A stretch of DNA of 64,000 nt from Deferribacteraceae bacterium UBA6799 (GTDB lineage Bacteria > Chrysiogenota > Deferribacteres > Deferribacterales > Geovibrionaceae). A program made the translations under genes and the position numbers. The notes below the pieces were generated by a model. It did not search any database and was not told the DNA's origin. It saw only the letters and a program-made list of their open reading frames with translations. Position 1 is the stretch's first letter, and every line of letters begins with the position of its first letter. Below are positions 52,909-62,078 of this stretch, piece after piece. The DNA lies in the NCBI GenBank assembly GCA_002452335.1, contig DKFJ01000004.1, forward strand, positions 165,308-229,307, written 5' to 3'.

Positions 52909-53976
52909 TTATTTACAGTAAGCGACGATGCGCTGATAAATCTCTTCGAGGGGGACAACCTCATCGTGGTAGTTGGACTCCACAACGGCTCTGGGCATTC
53001 CGTAGACAACGCAGGTGGCCTCATTCTGGGCTATCACGCTTCCGCCTTTCAGCTTAAGAAGCTGAAGACCTTTCATTCCGTCCGATCCCATACCTGTCAT
53101 GATAACGCCGAGAGCGTCCTTTCCCGCCACTTCCGCCACGGAGGCCGCTGTCACGTCCACGCTGGGGATGTGAAGGGTGTTTGTCGGATCGGGTGTCACC
53201 TCTGTCATCCAGCCCATGCCGGATTTTTTCAGTTTCAGGTGCATTCCGCCTTTGGCGATATATACGGTGTTGGGCTCCAGCTGTTCTCTGCCCTGTGCCT
53301 CTATCACTCTGACCTTGCTCAGTGAGTCGAGTCTCTGCGCCAGTGATTTTGTGAAGTTGGGGGGCATATGCTGAACTATGACCACAGGCACGCCGAGGTC
53401 AGCGGGCAGCATGGGGATAACTTTCTGCAGCGACTGGGGACCTCCGGTGGATGTGCCGATGATAACCAGTTTTTTCTTCGCTCCGATCTTCGGAGCCGCC
53501 TTTGTGATGGTGGGAGCCATGGGCGCCGCCATGCCGGAGGGCGCGGCGGGACGTCTCGGGCGTGAGAAAAAGTGTTTTCTCCTGCCGAAGTTCTTTACCT
53601 TGTCTCTCAGATCGTCTTCTATTTTCAATACGCCGAAACTGGCGAATGATTTATCTTTCGGGATGAAGTCAACAGCGCCCAGATCAAGTGCCTTCAGAGT
53701 GGCGTCTGCGCCCTCTGTGGTGAGCGAGCTTACCATGATAACGGGGAGCGGGTTTTCCGCCATTATTTTTTCCAGAGCGGTCAGACCGTCCATTCTGGGC
53801 ATTTCTATATCGAGAGTGACAACGTCCGGCTTAAGTGTGCGTACCTTCTCTATGGCTTCAAGCCCGTTAGCAGCAAAGCCGATCACCTGAATGTCAGGAT
53901 CCTTAGCCAGCATGCTCTCAATGGCTTTTCTCATAAAAGCGGAATCGTCCACCACCAGAACAGTAATCTTATTCAT
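52909..53976 (-). CDS. cheB: Chemotaxis protein-glutamate methylesterase CheB
   Basis: A 355-residue CheB: N-terminal receiver (VVDDSAFMRKAIESML, phospho-Asp in VVTLDIEMPRMDGL) and C-terminal methylesterase with GTSTGGPQSL (catalytic Ser), VQHMPPNFT (catalytic His) and GMGSDGMKGL (catalytic Asp). It removes methyl groups from receptors opposite to CheR. Its start overlaps the fliA end by eight bases. Confidence 0.97.
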   Translation of the reverse strand: MNKITVLVVDDSAFMRKAIESMLAKDPDIQVIGFAANGLEAIEKVRTLKPDVVTLDIEMPRMDGLTALEKIMAENPLPVIMVSSLTTEGADATLKALDLGAVDFIPKDKSFASFGVLKIEDDLRDKVKNFGRRKHFFSRPRRPAAPSGMAAPMAPTITKAAPKIGAKKKLVIIGTSTGGPQSLQKVIPMLPADLGVPVVIVQHMPPNFTKSLAQRLDSLSKVRVIEAQGREQLEPNTVYIAKGGMHLKLKKSGMGWMTEVTPDPTNTLHIPSVDVTAASVAEVAGKDALGVIMTGMGSDGMKGLQLLKLKGGSVIAQNEATCVVYGMPRAVVESNYHDEVVPLEEIYQRIVAYCK

Positions 53977-54706
53977 AAAATTCCCTCAGTCTCTTCTGTA
54001 ACTTAGAGGCTGCCGCAGAATGTATCTGAGATACTCTTGATTCCGTGATGCCCAGAACCTCAGCTATCTCTTTCATTGTCAGCTCTTCATAATAATAGAG
54101 TGAAACTACATATTTCTCTTTTTCGTTAAGGCTGTCTATTTCTTCGGCCAGTTTCTGCACCAGCCTGTTTTTCATTGTTTCGTCTTCGGGGGTCAGTCCG
54201 GCGTACCGGATGAAGTCCACCAGTGTGGATTCGCCCTCAGGTCCCACTGTTTCGTCCAGACTCAGAACCTTGTCGTTTTCCATCAGCTCCTGAAGCCTGT
54301 GTATCTCTGTCTCGGTGAAGTCGCTGTTTTCCAGAATCTCTTCCACGCTGGGTTTCACGCCCTCTTTGCGATAGTGGCTGTCCATGTGCCTTTCCAGCTG
54401 TTTCAGCCTTGTGCGCACATTACGCGGGAGAAAATCCAGATTGCGGAGTGTATCGAGTATCGCTCCCTTGATCCGTCTTTCGCCGTATGTATAAAAATTT
54501 ACGTTTCTGTCTTTGTCAAACCTCTCCAGAGACTCAATGAGCCCCAGACAGGCGGAGGAATAGAGATCGTCCACATCAACGCTGTCGGGCAGAGTGGTAC
54601 TGAGACGCAGTACCCATGATTTAATCTTAGGCATGAATTCGAGAATGATCTTTTCTTTCTCTTCACGGCTAAATCTGTTGCCGGATGCGGACTCGTAAGG
54701 TGTCAC
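53969..54706 (-). CDS. fliA: Flagellar sigma factor FliA (sigma28)
   Basis: A 245-residue sigma factor with regions 2 (VDVDDLYSSACLGLIESLERFDKDRNVNFYTYGERRIKGAILD), 3 and 4 (LNEKEKYVVSLYYYEELTMKEIAEVLGITESRVSQIHS), all diagnostic of sigma28. It directs late flagellar and chemotaxis genes. The start is a GTG at 54706 overlapping the upstream TGA (GTGA), with AGGA ahead. I saw no clear sigma28 promoter in this window. Confidence 0.96.
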   Translation of the reverse strand: MTPYESASGNRFSREEKEKIILEFMPKIKSWVLRLSTTLPDSVDVDDLYSSACLGLIESLERFDKDRNVNFYTYGERRIKGAILDTLRNLDFLPRNVRTRLKQLERHMDSHYRKEGVKPSVEEILENSDFTETEIHRLQELMENDKVLSLDETVGPEGESTLVDFIRYAGLTPEDETMKNRLVQKLAEEIDSLNEKEKYVVSLYYYEELTMKEIAEVLGITESRVSQIHSAAASKLQKRLREFYE

Positions 54707-54906
54707 ATTATTTTCCTGAAGTTAATTAATATTCGGTCTATCATAAAAAACAAGTTCTTGGCAATCATATAGATTGCGAAGAACATTATAATGTCCCTGA
54801 ACATATAAGTCAATTTTACATCTAAAATCACGAATTTCATCACAAATGAGATGATAAAGATCGTGGAAGAGATGAGCAGTGCCATTTCTCTGTAGGATAA
54901 GTTCAT
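54703..54906 (-). CDS. Small two-helix membrane protein in the flagellar operon
   Basis: A 67-residue protein with two hydrophobic segments (ALLISSTIFIISFVMKFVIL and DIIMFFAIYMIAKNLFFMI) and a basic C-terminus. A strong GGGAGGG precedes the ATG. It lies between flhG and fliA, and its stop overlaps the fliA GTG start, so it is clearly translated in the operon. Function unknown. Confidence 0.75.
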   Translation of the reverse strand: MNLSYREMALLISSTIFIISFVMKFVILDVKLTYMFRDIIMFFAIYMIAKNLFFMIDRILINFRKIM

Positions 54907-54928
54907 GATGCCCTCCCGTTAAGCAGGC

Positions 54929-55774
54929 TCATTTGAACACCTCTTTCAGCCTCTCATAGAGGTTGACCTTTCTGATCTCCGTGTCCAGCTGCCCTGTGAT
55001 CTTGCGGGCAATGACCAGCAGATCTTTGACATAGGCAGTGTTCGGGGCGAGTATGCAGACAGGTTTCTGGCTCTTAACGGATTTGATGAGCGCCTTGTCC
55101 TCGCGCAGATATCCCAGCAGATTAAGCTCCACGTTAAGAAACTTGCGCGCGACGTTCTTCATGCTCTCAAAAATCCCTTTGACGCCCTGCACATCGTCCA
55201 CTCTGTTCAGCACAAAGTGAATGTCGGATATGCCGTATTGAAAGTGAACCACCTTCATAAAGGCATACGCGTCGGTGATGGCGGTGGGCTCGGGTACTGT
55301 CAGCACAATCACCAGATCAGCGATGGAAGTGAACCTGATGACGTTTTCGGAGATGCCGGCTCCTGTGTCGAAAATGATGAAATCGTAGTGGGGGTCTAAG
55401 AGCACGAAAATATCCAGCAGTTTTTCGTGTTCGGCCTCAGACAGGCTGGAAAGCTCCATGAATCCGCTGGACGCAGGTATGACGTCTATGCCCTGGACAT
55501 TCTTTTTGATGATATCATTAAGTCCCGCTTCTCCGGTCAGATATTTTCTGATGGAGGCGGTCACGCTGATGTTCAGCAGAATGTCAACATTGGCAAGCCC
55601 AAGATCTGCGTCGAAAACAAGGACTTTTTTTCCCAGCTGAGACAGCAGACATGCGAGGTTTACGGCAAAATTTGTTTTGCCCACACCGCCCTTTCCACTG
55701 GAAACGGAGATGTATGTAGCCTTCCTGTTCTGCTCCCACGCCTTCTTTCGCAGGCTGTGCGCCTGATCCGTCAT
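54929..55774 (-). CDS. flhG: MinD/ParA-like ATPase FlhG (FleN/YlxH)
   Basis: A 281-residue deviant Walker ATPase: SGKGGVGKTNFAVNLACLL, VFDADLGLANVDILL and FDTGAGISENVIRF. It controls flagellar number and place together with FlhF. I chose the ATG at 55774 because it overlaps the flhF stop (ATGA) and has GGAG at the right distance; the longer frame begins with a GTG at 55786. It should not be mistaken for a chromosome ParA. Confidence 0.94.
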   Translation of the reverse strand: MTDQAHSLRKKAWEQNRKATYISVSSGKGGVGKTNFAVNLACLLSQLGKKVLVFDADLGLANVDILLNISVTASIRKYLTGEAGLNDIIKKNVQGIDVIPASSGFMELSSLSEAEHEKLLDIFVLLDPHYDFIIFDTGAGISENVIRFTSIADLVIVLTVPEPTAITDAYAFMKVVHFQYGISDIHFVLNRVDDVQGVKGIFESMKNVARKFLNVELNLLGYLREDKALIKSVKSQKPVCILAPNTAYVKDLLVIARKITGQLDTEIRKVNLYERLKEVFK

Positions 55775-56985
55775 TTGTCGCTCCACATGGACGGTATCTC
55801 GCTTAGAACTTTAAAAGCAATTTTCTTGCCATCGGGAAGTTCCATATCGTCCGGTACATTCTGCCCCTTTGACAACAACATAAGGGGCGTTTTCTTTTTA
55901 ATCGGCAGATTTATCAGAGGACCGAAATATTTTGTTTCGTCCAGTTTAGTAAAAATAAGGTATTCCGGCAGAAGTTTCGAATATCTGTCATAGGTTTCCG
56001 ACAGCTCAGCGTGGTTGCTGCTCATGGAGAGAACCAGCGCCACCTTGATCCGGCTGTCCACATCCATGAACCTGCGCAGCTCGGCTATCTGGTCGTTGTC
56101 GAACTGGCTTCTGCCCATGGAGTCTATGAAAACATATTCAAAATCCCTGCACTCGTTTATAACGTGTTCCAGCTCGTTGGGCGTTGCCGCCACACGCAGG
56201 GGAATCTTCACTATTTCGGCGTAGGTGCGGAGCTGTTCCACAGCGCCGATACGGAAATTGTCTATGGTGATAAGCGCCACGGACTTATTCAGCGACAGGC
56301 TGAGATTGGCGGCTATCTTGGCTATGGTTGTCGTTTTGCCCACGCCTGTGGGACCAACCACCGCCAGCACCTTCTGTTTTATATTGGAGAAATAGTCTTT
56401 TTCCACCGGTATCAGCTCACTTAAGAGCTGCGCTGTCAGGTTCTTTACCTGATTTCGGGTCAGCTCTGCGGTGGAGGCTCTCTTCTCTATCTTTTTCAGA
56501 AACTTATACGCGATCACATCGTCCACGCCGTTTTTCACCAGAATGGAGTAGAACTCCATAACAGCTGGGATCAGATCCACGGAGATGTTCTCTTTCATGC
56601 TGGACTTCATCTCCAGCATCTGTTTTTTGATATCTGCTATGTCTGAGATCATGCTGTCGAACTTATGCAGTCCCAGAGCGTTGATGATCTCCACTATCTT
56701 GTCGGTCTCCTTCTTTTCAGGCTCGGTGTTCACCGGCTTGAAAACAGGCTTATATGTGTGGGCATAGGGGTCGTCGACATTTGTGCCTACGGTCTTTCTG
56801 GCTTTCAGTCTTTCGTCGTCATCCACACCCGCTGTGACCTCTATGATGGGACGTGAGAAAAGCCCGAAGCTGTTGTTTTTCACAACTTTTCTGGTGGAGA
56901 GTATCACCGCTTCAGATCCCAGCTCCTCTTTAATAAGTCTGAGAGCCTCCTTCATGTCGAAGGCCTCGTACTTCTTTATCCTCAT
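55771..56985 (-). CDS. flhF: Flagellar biosynthesis GTPase FlhF
   Basis: A 404-residue SRP-type GTPase: N-terminal basic/variable region (MRIKKYEAFDMKEALRLIKEELGSEAVILSTR), N domain, then the G domain with GPTGVGKTTTIAKIAANLSL, DNFRIGAVEQLRTYA, DSMGRSQFD and TKLDE. It sets polar flagellar placement. Its start overlaps the flhA end, and its stop overlaps the flhG start. Confidence 0.96.
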   Translation of the reverse strand: MRIKKYEAFDMKEALRLIKEELGSEAVILSTRKVVKNNSFGLFSRPIIEVTAGVDDDERLKARKTVGTNVDDPYAHTYKPVFKPVNTEPEKKETDKIVEIINALGLHKFDSMISDIADIKKQMLEMKSSMKENISVDLIPAVMEFYSILVKNGVDDVIAYKFLKKIEKRASTAELTRNQVKNLTAQLLSELIPVEKDYFSNIKQKVLAVVGPTGVGKTTTIAKIAANLSLSLNKSVALITIDNFRIGAVEQLRTYAEIVKIPLRVAATPNELEHVINECRDFEYVFIDSMGRSQFDNDQIAELRRFMDVDSRIKVALVLSMSSNHAELSETYDRYSKLLPEYLIFTKLDETKYFGPLINLPIKKKTPLMLLSKGQNVPDDMELPDGKKIAFKVLSEIPSMWSDK

Positions 56986-59066
56986 AGACCAATCTCCAGC
57001 ATGCCTAAGCTCTCGATTTTCACATTATCTCCTATTTCATTGTGAGACATGACATTTATCGTGCGGACAAATTTTTCTGCGAAGCGTCTCATCGCCAGCC
57101 TGAGCGGGGGTGAGACTATGAGCACGGGCGGAAGCCCCTTCGCAACGCACTGATCGCATTTACTTATTATAGCTGAAAGAATTTTTTGTGCAACAGAGGG
57201 GTCTATAATGATCTCCTGTCCTTCGTCTCCCTTCTGGAGATTAGACGCTAAAAGCTGCTCCACTTTTGAAGGCAGAGTGAAGACATAGAGTTTTCCGTCC
57301 GCCGCCAGCATGCTCTCTGTTATCTGGCGTTTAAGTACCATGCGCACACGCTCGATAAGGAAATCCGGAGATTTGTTCTGCATGCCGAATGTCGCCATGA
57401 CCTCCATGATAGTCTGAAGGTTTCTGACGGATACCCTCTCTCTCAGCAGAGCCTGAAGAACCCTGTTCACAGTGCCCAGATCGAGTATGCTGGGGATAAC
57501 ATCGTCCACCAGCTTGGGATATTTCTCTTTCAGCTTATTTAAGAGCTCCTGAGTCTCCTGTCTGCCGAGGAGCTCGTGAGCGTTGGTTTTGATTATCTCT
57601 GTAAGGTGCGTGGCTATAACGGTTGCCGGGTCCACTATGGTGCATCCGTCTATTTCCGCCATCTCTTTAACAGACATGTCCACCCATTTTGCGTCCAGCC
57701 CGAAAGCCGGCTCTTTGGTGGGGATGCCGTCATATTTTGAAACGTTGCCGTCCGGATTCATGATGAGGAACTTATCCGGGAATATAGAGCCGGAGTTGAT
57801 GCGCACACCTTTCAGCATCAGAGCGTATCCGTTGGCGTCCAGCTGAAGATTGTCCCTGATGCGCACGGGAGGAACGATAAAACCCATCTCCAGAGCGAGC
57901 TGACGGCGTATGGACTTTATACGGTTCAGCAGAGTGCCGCCCTGTCCGGCGTCCACCAGCGGAATGAGGGCAAAGCCGATCTCCAGTTCCAGAACATCCA
58001 TCTCCAGAAGACTTTTGACCTCGTCCTCCTCCGGCATGGGCGCTCTCTCTTTTTCCGCCTCTTCTTTCTTCTTGGATTCTTTCTCGTCCTCTTTCTGTCC
58101 TTTGCTCAGGTAGACCAGATAGAACATAAGAGCGGCGAGCAATATAAATGATATCTTGGGCATGCCGGGGATGATAGCGAAGAACAGCAGTATGCCGCCT
58201 GTGATGCCCAGAACTTTTGTGCTGTTGAAAAGCTGGCTGTATAGCTGTCCGGAGAGGTCTCCTGAACCGCCCGCCCGGGAAACGATGATACCGGCTGATG
58301 TGGATATGATAAGCGAGGGTATCTGGGACACCAGACCGTCACCCACTGTCAGGATGGTGTATCTGGATGCCGCCTCTGTCAGGTTCATGCCGGACTGAAG
58401 CACGCCCAGCGACAGACCGCCTATGATGTTGATGGCGGTGATGATGAGTCCGGCGACGGCGTCCCCTCTGACAAATTTACTCGCACCGTCCATAGCTCCG
58501 AAGTAGTCCGCCTCCTTCTGGATGTTCTGGCGTTTCTGCTTGGCTGTGTCTTCGTCTATGAGTCCGGCGTTCAGGTCGGCGTCAATGGCCATCTGCTTGC
58601 CGGGCATAGCGTCCAGTGTGAATCTGGCGGCAACTTCAGCGATACGGGTTGAACCCTTGGTGATTACCATGAAGTTGATCAGTACGAGGATCAGGAATAT
58701 GATGATACCGACGGTGTAGTTCCCGCCGACAACAAACTGTCCGAAAGCGTTGATAACAGATCCGGCCGCCTCTTCCCCTTCTGATCCGTGCAGAAGGATG
58801 GTTCTGGTGGTGGCCACGTTCAGGGAGAGCCTGAACAGGGTGGTTATCAGCAGAACTGTGGGAAATGTGGAAAATTTCAGCGGCTCGTCGGAGTGGATCG
58901 CCACCATCAGTATGATAACAGACAGGGCTATACTGGATGTCAGCAGAAGGTCCAGAATGATAGTGGGCATGGGCAGAATCATGACAGCAAGTATTGTCAT
59001 GAAAAAAACGGAGAAAGATATCTCCTTCTGCTTTAAAACCCCTAAATACTCTTTAATATCTGCCAT
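56982..59066 (-). CDS. flhA: Flagellar export gate protein FlhA
   Basis: A 694-residue protein with about eight N-terminal membrane helices (about 1-320), including the FHIPEP-type region (GSTRIAEVAARFTLDAMPGKQMAIDADLNAGLI), then a charged linker and the large cytoplasmic domain that docks export substrates. Length and motifs are normal. It forms the nonameric gate of the flagellar type III apparatus with FlhB. Confidence 0.97.
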   Translation of the reverse strand: MADIKEYLGVLKQKEISFSVFFMTILAVMILPMPTIILDLLLTSSIALSVIILMVAIHSDEPLKFSTFPTVLLITTLFRLSLNVATTRTILLHGSEGEEAAGSVINAFGQFVVGGNYTVGIIIFLILVLINFMVITKGSTRIAEVAARFTLDAMPGKQMAIDADLNAGLIDEDTAKQKRQNIQKEADYFGAMDGASKFVRGDAVAGLIITAINIIGGLSLGVLQSGMNLTEAASRYTILTVGDGLVSQIPSLIISTSAGIIVSRAGGSGDLSGQLYSQLFNSTKVLGITGGILLFFAIIPGMPKISFILLAALMFYLVYLSKGQKEDEKESKKKEEAEKERAPMPEEDEVKSLLEMDVLELEIGFALIPLVDAGQGGTLLNRIKSIRRQLALEMGFIVPPVRIRDNLQLDANGYALMLKGVRINSGSIFPDKFLIMNPDGNVSKYDGIPTKEPAFGLDAKWVDMSVKEMAEIDGCTIVDPATVIATHLTEIIKTNAHELLGRQETQELLNKLKEKYPKLVDDVIPSILDLGTVNRVLQALLRERVSVRNLQTIMEVMATFGMQNKSPDFLIERVRMVLKRQITESMLAADGKLYVFTLPSKVEQLLASNLQKGDEGQEIIIDPSVAQKILSAIISKCDQCVAKGLPPVLIVSPPLRLAMRRFAEKFVRTINVMSHNEIGDNVKIESLGMLEIGL

Positions 59067-59089
59067 CTGTCACCAATGTATAATAAACG

Positions 59090-60151
59090 TCAGGCGGATT
59101 TCCGGAATTTCTGAACGAGAGAAAGAATTTCCGCCACAGCTTTATAAAGATTTTCCGGTATTTCGTCACCTATGTCAACCGTTTTAAAAAGTGAGCGGGC
59201 AATGGGCGGATCCTCATGCACGAGAATACCGTTCTCTTTCGCCACCTCTCTGATTTTAAGAGCCATCAGACGCTGTCCTTTCGCCACGCAGACGGGGGCT
59301 CTGTCCACACCGGGATTATATTTCAGGGCAACGGCATAGTGTGTCGGGTTGGTAACCACCACGTCCGCTTTCGGAACATCGTCCATCATTCTGCGGCGTG
59401 CCATCTCTCTCTGCATCTTTCTGATGCGTCCTTTTATCTGGGGATCTCCTTCCATCTGCTTGAACTCGTCCTTGACCTCCTGTTTGCTCATTTTGAGGTC
59501 CTGTTTGTGCTGATACCGCTGATAAATATAGTCGATCATGGCGAGGATAAGCGCCAGAAGGCTGATCTTCCACATGATCTCATATATCAGCTGTCCCAGA
59601 TAGGTCATGATGGCGATAGCCTCGGCGTCCGCCAGGGCGACTATCACCTCCATCTTCTTTTTAACGATATAATAAGCGAACCAGCCTATGGCGAATATTT
59701 TGAAGAGTGATTTCATCAGCTCCACCAGGCTCTTCTTATTAAAGAACTTTCCGAATCCTTTGATGGGATCCAGTCTTTCCAGGCTGAGCTTGAGAGCTTT
59801 CGGGGTGAAGACGAAGCCCACCTGCATCACGTTTGCGGCGTAAGCGACTACCGCCAGCATCAGAAAGAATGGGGCTACAACGAAAGTCGATTCCCTGATG
59901 GTGAAGAACAGCAGTTTATACACATTGGTGGTGGTCAGTTCAAAATGCGGCAGAGAGAGAAGCTCACGCATGATGCGTCCGAGCCCTTTCATGAAATAGG
60001 GGGTATAAAAGTTAAAAAAGACAGCGGAAGAGAGCAGCAGAAGAGCGGTGGACACCTCTCTGCTTTTCGGCGTGTTGCCCTCGTTACGGGCGTCAGAAAG
60101 CCGCTTCCCCGTCGGGTCTTCCGTCTTTTCGGAATCGTCCTGTCCGGCCAT
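59090..60151 (-). CDS. flhB: Flagellar export switch protein FlhB
   Basis: A 353-residue protein with four membrane segments and a C-terminal cytoplasmic domain carrying the self-cleaving motif NPTHYAVALKY (cleavage between N and P). The N-terminal part (GQDDSEKTEDPTGKRLSDARNEGNTPKSREVSTALLLL) is typical. It switches export from rod/hook to filament proteins together with FliK. Confidence 0.97.
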   Translation of the reverse strand: MAGQDDSEKTEDPTGKRLSDARNEGNTPKSREVSTALLLLSSAVFFNFYTPYFMKGLGRIMRELLSLPHFELTTTNVYKLLFFTIRESTFVVAPFFLMLAVVAYAANVMQVGFVFTPKALKLSLERLDPIKGFGKFFNKKSLVELMKSLFKIFAIGWFAYYIVKKKMEVIVALADAEAIAIMTYLGQLIYEIMWKISLLALILAMIDYIYQRYQHKQDLKMSKQEVKDEFKQMEGDPQIKGRIRKMQREMARRRMMDDVPKADVVVTNPTHYAVALKYNPGVDRAPVCVAKGQRLMALKIREVAKENGILVHEDPPIARSLFKTVDIGDEIPENLYKAVAEILSLVQKFRKSA

Positions 60152-60165
60152 TATCTATCCTTGTA

Positions 60166-60939
60166 TCACAGATATCTTATGAGGTTCGCCACCTCTTCGA
60201 AATATCTGTGGAGAAGTTTTTCAAATACTATATAGAAGTAATTCATGCTGGCTGCCAGAACAGAAAGCCCCACAGCGATCTGTATGGGAAACCCGACTAT
60301 CATCAGGTTTATCTGCGGAACCATCCTGCCTATTATACCCATTACCACCTGAAGCACAAGCAGCGTGACAAACACAGGCGCCGTGATCTTGATGGCCGTG
60401 ACGAATATCATGGAGAACATCTTCACCATATATTGCAGTCCTTCCGGATGTATAGGGAATATTCCCACGGGTATGGTCTTGAAAGACACTATGATCGCCT
60501 GTATCACCATCAGATGCCCGCCCAGAGAGATGAAGATCAGTATCATGGCTATGTTCAGAAATGATGAGATGATCGACACGGAAGTGTTTGACTGCGGATC
60601 GAAAACGTTAACGACACTGAATCCCATCTGTGTTCCCACTATCTGTCCGGCGAACTGCACCCCGGCGAAAAGAAAGTGCGACATCAGCCCCATGCTGGCG
60701 CCCAGCAGAACCTCTTTTCCCACTATCATCACAAAAGTGAAGAGATTGGGGTTAACTATTGGGATCTTCGGCACAGAGTGTATGCATATCATGCCTATGA
60801 TGACAGCCAGAAGCATCCGAATGTGCGGCTTAACCGTGCTGCTGCCGAAGACGGGAGCGGTGTTCAGTATGGCGGCTATGCGGACGACCACTGCGAAAAA
60901 AGTTATAAAAAGCTGGGTGTCGTATAAAAAGTCAAACAT
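60166..60939 (-). CDS. fliR: Flagellar export protein FliR
   Basis: A 257-residue integral membrane protein with about six hydrophobic segments (TFFAVVVRIAAILNTAPVFG, LLAVIIGMICIHSVP, GKEVLLGASMGLMSHFLFAGVQFAGQIVGTQMGFS), the pattern of FliR. The ATG at 60939 is the family-typical start; an ATG 16 codons upstream adds a non-conserved segment. It starts the minus-strand block and is divergent from mqnC. fliP and fliQ, its usual neighbours, are not in this window. Confidence 0.93.
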   Translation of the reverse strand: MFDFLYDTQLFITFFAVVVRIAAILNTAPVFGSSTVKPHIRMLLAVIIGMICIHSVPKIPIVNPNLFTFVMIVGKEVLLGASMGLMSHFLFAGVQFAGQIVGTQMGFSVVNVFDPQSNTSVSIISSFLNIAMILIFISLGGHLMVIQAIIVSFKTIPVGIFPIHPEGLQYMVKMFSMIFVTAIKITAPVFVTLLVLQVVMGIIGRMVPQINLMIVGFPIQIAVGLSVLAASMNYFYIVFEKLLHRYFEEVANLIRYL

Positions 60940-61013
60940 GACACATTTTATTGCTGTATGAGAATTTATACAATGTTTTTTAGTCAAAAAACGCTTCCAA
61001 TTAATGAGATGTT

Positions 61014-62078
61014 ATGCAAAAATTAAATAATTATGATCTGAAAGGTAGAAAAGTGACACGCATCAGCACTTCTGAGGCTGTAAGACTCTATAAAGAAGCG
61101 GATCTTTACGAGCTGGCGTTTGCCGCCGACGGTCTGCGGAAAGAGCTTCATCCCGAAAACACGGTAACTTACGTTATAGACAGAAATATAAACTATACAA
61201 ATATCTGCACATGCAAATGCTCCTTCTGCGCTTTTTACAGAGACGCTGAAGACGAGGGCGCATATGTGATAGACCACGATACCCTCAGACAGAAAATAGA
61301 GGAGACAAAATCTCTGGGCGGCACTCAGATACTGCTTCAGGGAGGACTACATCCGGAACTGCGACTGGATTTCTATGAGGATATGCTCCGTTTTATAAAA
61401 TCTCTGGGCGTGTGGGTGCACGGGTTCTCCGCTCCGGAGATATCCCACATGGCTAAGCTGGAGCAGATGTCCGTGGAAGATGTGATAAAGAGGCTCACCA
61501 GAGCCGGGCTGGATTCCATTCCGGGCGCCGGAGCCGAGCTGCTGGTGGATGCGGAGAGAAAAAAGATAAGCCCTAACAAGATAACGTCTGACAAGTGGCT
61601 CTCTGTTATGGAGGTCGCTCACGGGCTGGGGCTTAAGACCACCGCCACTATGATGTTTAAAAAAAATGACAAAGCCGAGCATATTGTCGAACATTTTGAT
61701 AAAATAAGACAGCTTCAGGATAAAACCGGCGGGTTCACCGCTTTTATCCCCTGGCCTTTTCAGCCGGACAACACAGAGCTGGGGGGCGAGAACATATCCG
61801 CTGTGGAGTATCTGAGGCTGCTGGCTCTGTCCAGAATATTTCTGGATAACGTGCCCAACATTCAGGTGTCCTGGGTGACTCAGGGACCCAAGGTGGGGCA
61901 GACGGCGCTTAGATTCGGCGGGAACGATTTCGGCAGCCTGATGATAGAAGAGAATGTTGTGGCGGCCTGCGGGGTCGGTTTCCGCATGAGCACAGACGAG
62001 ATCAACAACAATATCCGCAGGGCGGGTTTTATCCCTGCCCAGAGAGATATGCAGTACAATATTCTGAGGTACTTTTGA
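61014..62078 (+). CDS. mqnC: Cyclic dehypoxanthinyl futalosine synthase MqnC (radical SAM)
   Basis: A 354-residue radical SAM enzyme of the futalosine route to menaquinone. The cluster motif is C-x3-C-x2-C in NICTCKCSFCAFYRD (about residue 64); family motifs GGTQILLQGGLHPEL, HGFSAPEISHMAKLE, GLDSIPGAGAELL, and the ending INNNIRRAGFIPAQRD fit MqnC better than MqnE. The other mqn genes are not here. Its stop overlaps the TTG start of the next gene. Confidence 0.94.
   Translation: MQKLNNYDLKGRKVTRISTSEAVRLYKEADLYELAFAADGLRKELHPENTVTYVIDRNINYTNICTCKCSFCAFYRDAEDEGAYVIDHDTLRQKIEETKSLGGTQILLQGGLHPELRLDFYEDMLRFIKSLGVWVHGFSAPEISHMAKLEQMSVEDVIKRLTRAGLDSIPGAGAELLVDAERKKISPNKITSDKWLSVMEVAHGLGLKTTATMMFKKNDKAEHIVEHFDKIRQLQDKTGGFTAFIPWPFQPDNTELGGENISAVEYLRLLALSRIFLDNVPNIQVSWVTQGPKVGQTALRFGGNDFGSLMIEENVVAACGVGFRMSTDEINNNIRRAGFIPAQRDMQYNILRYF

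Noticed and set aside
54929..55774. Chromosome-partition ParA
   Set aside because: The deviant Walker ATPase is coupled to flhF and lacks a following parB, so it is FlhG.
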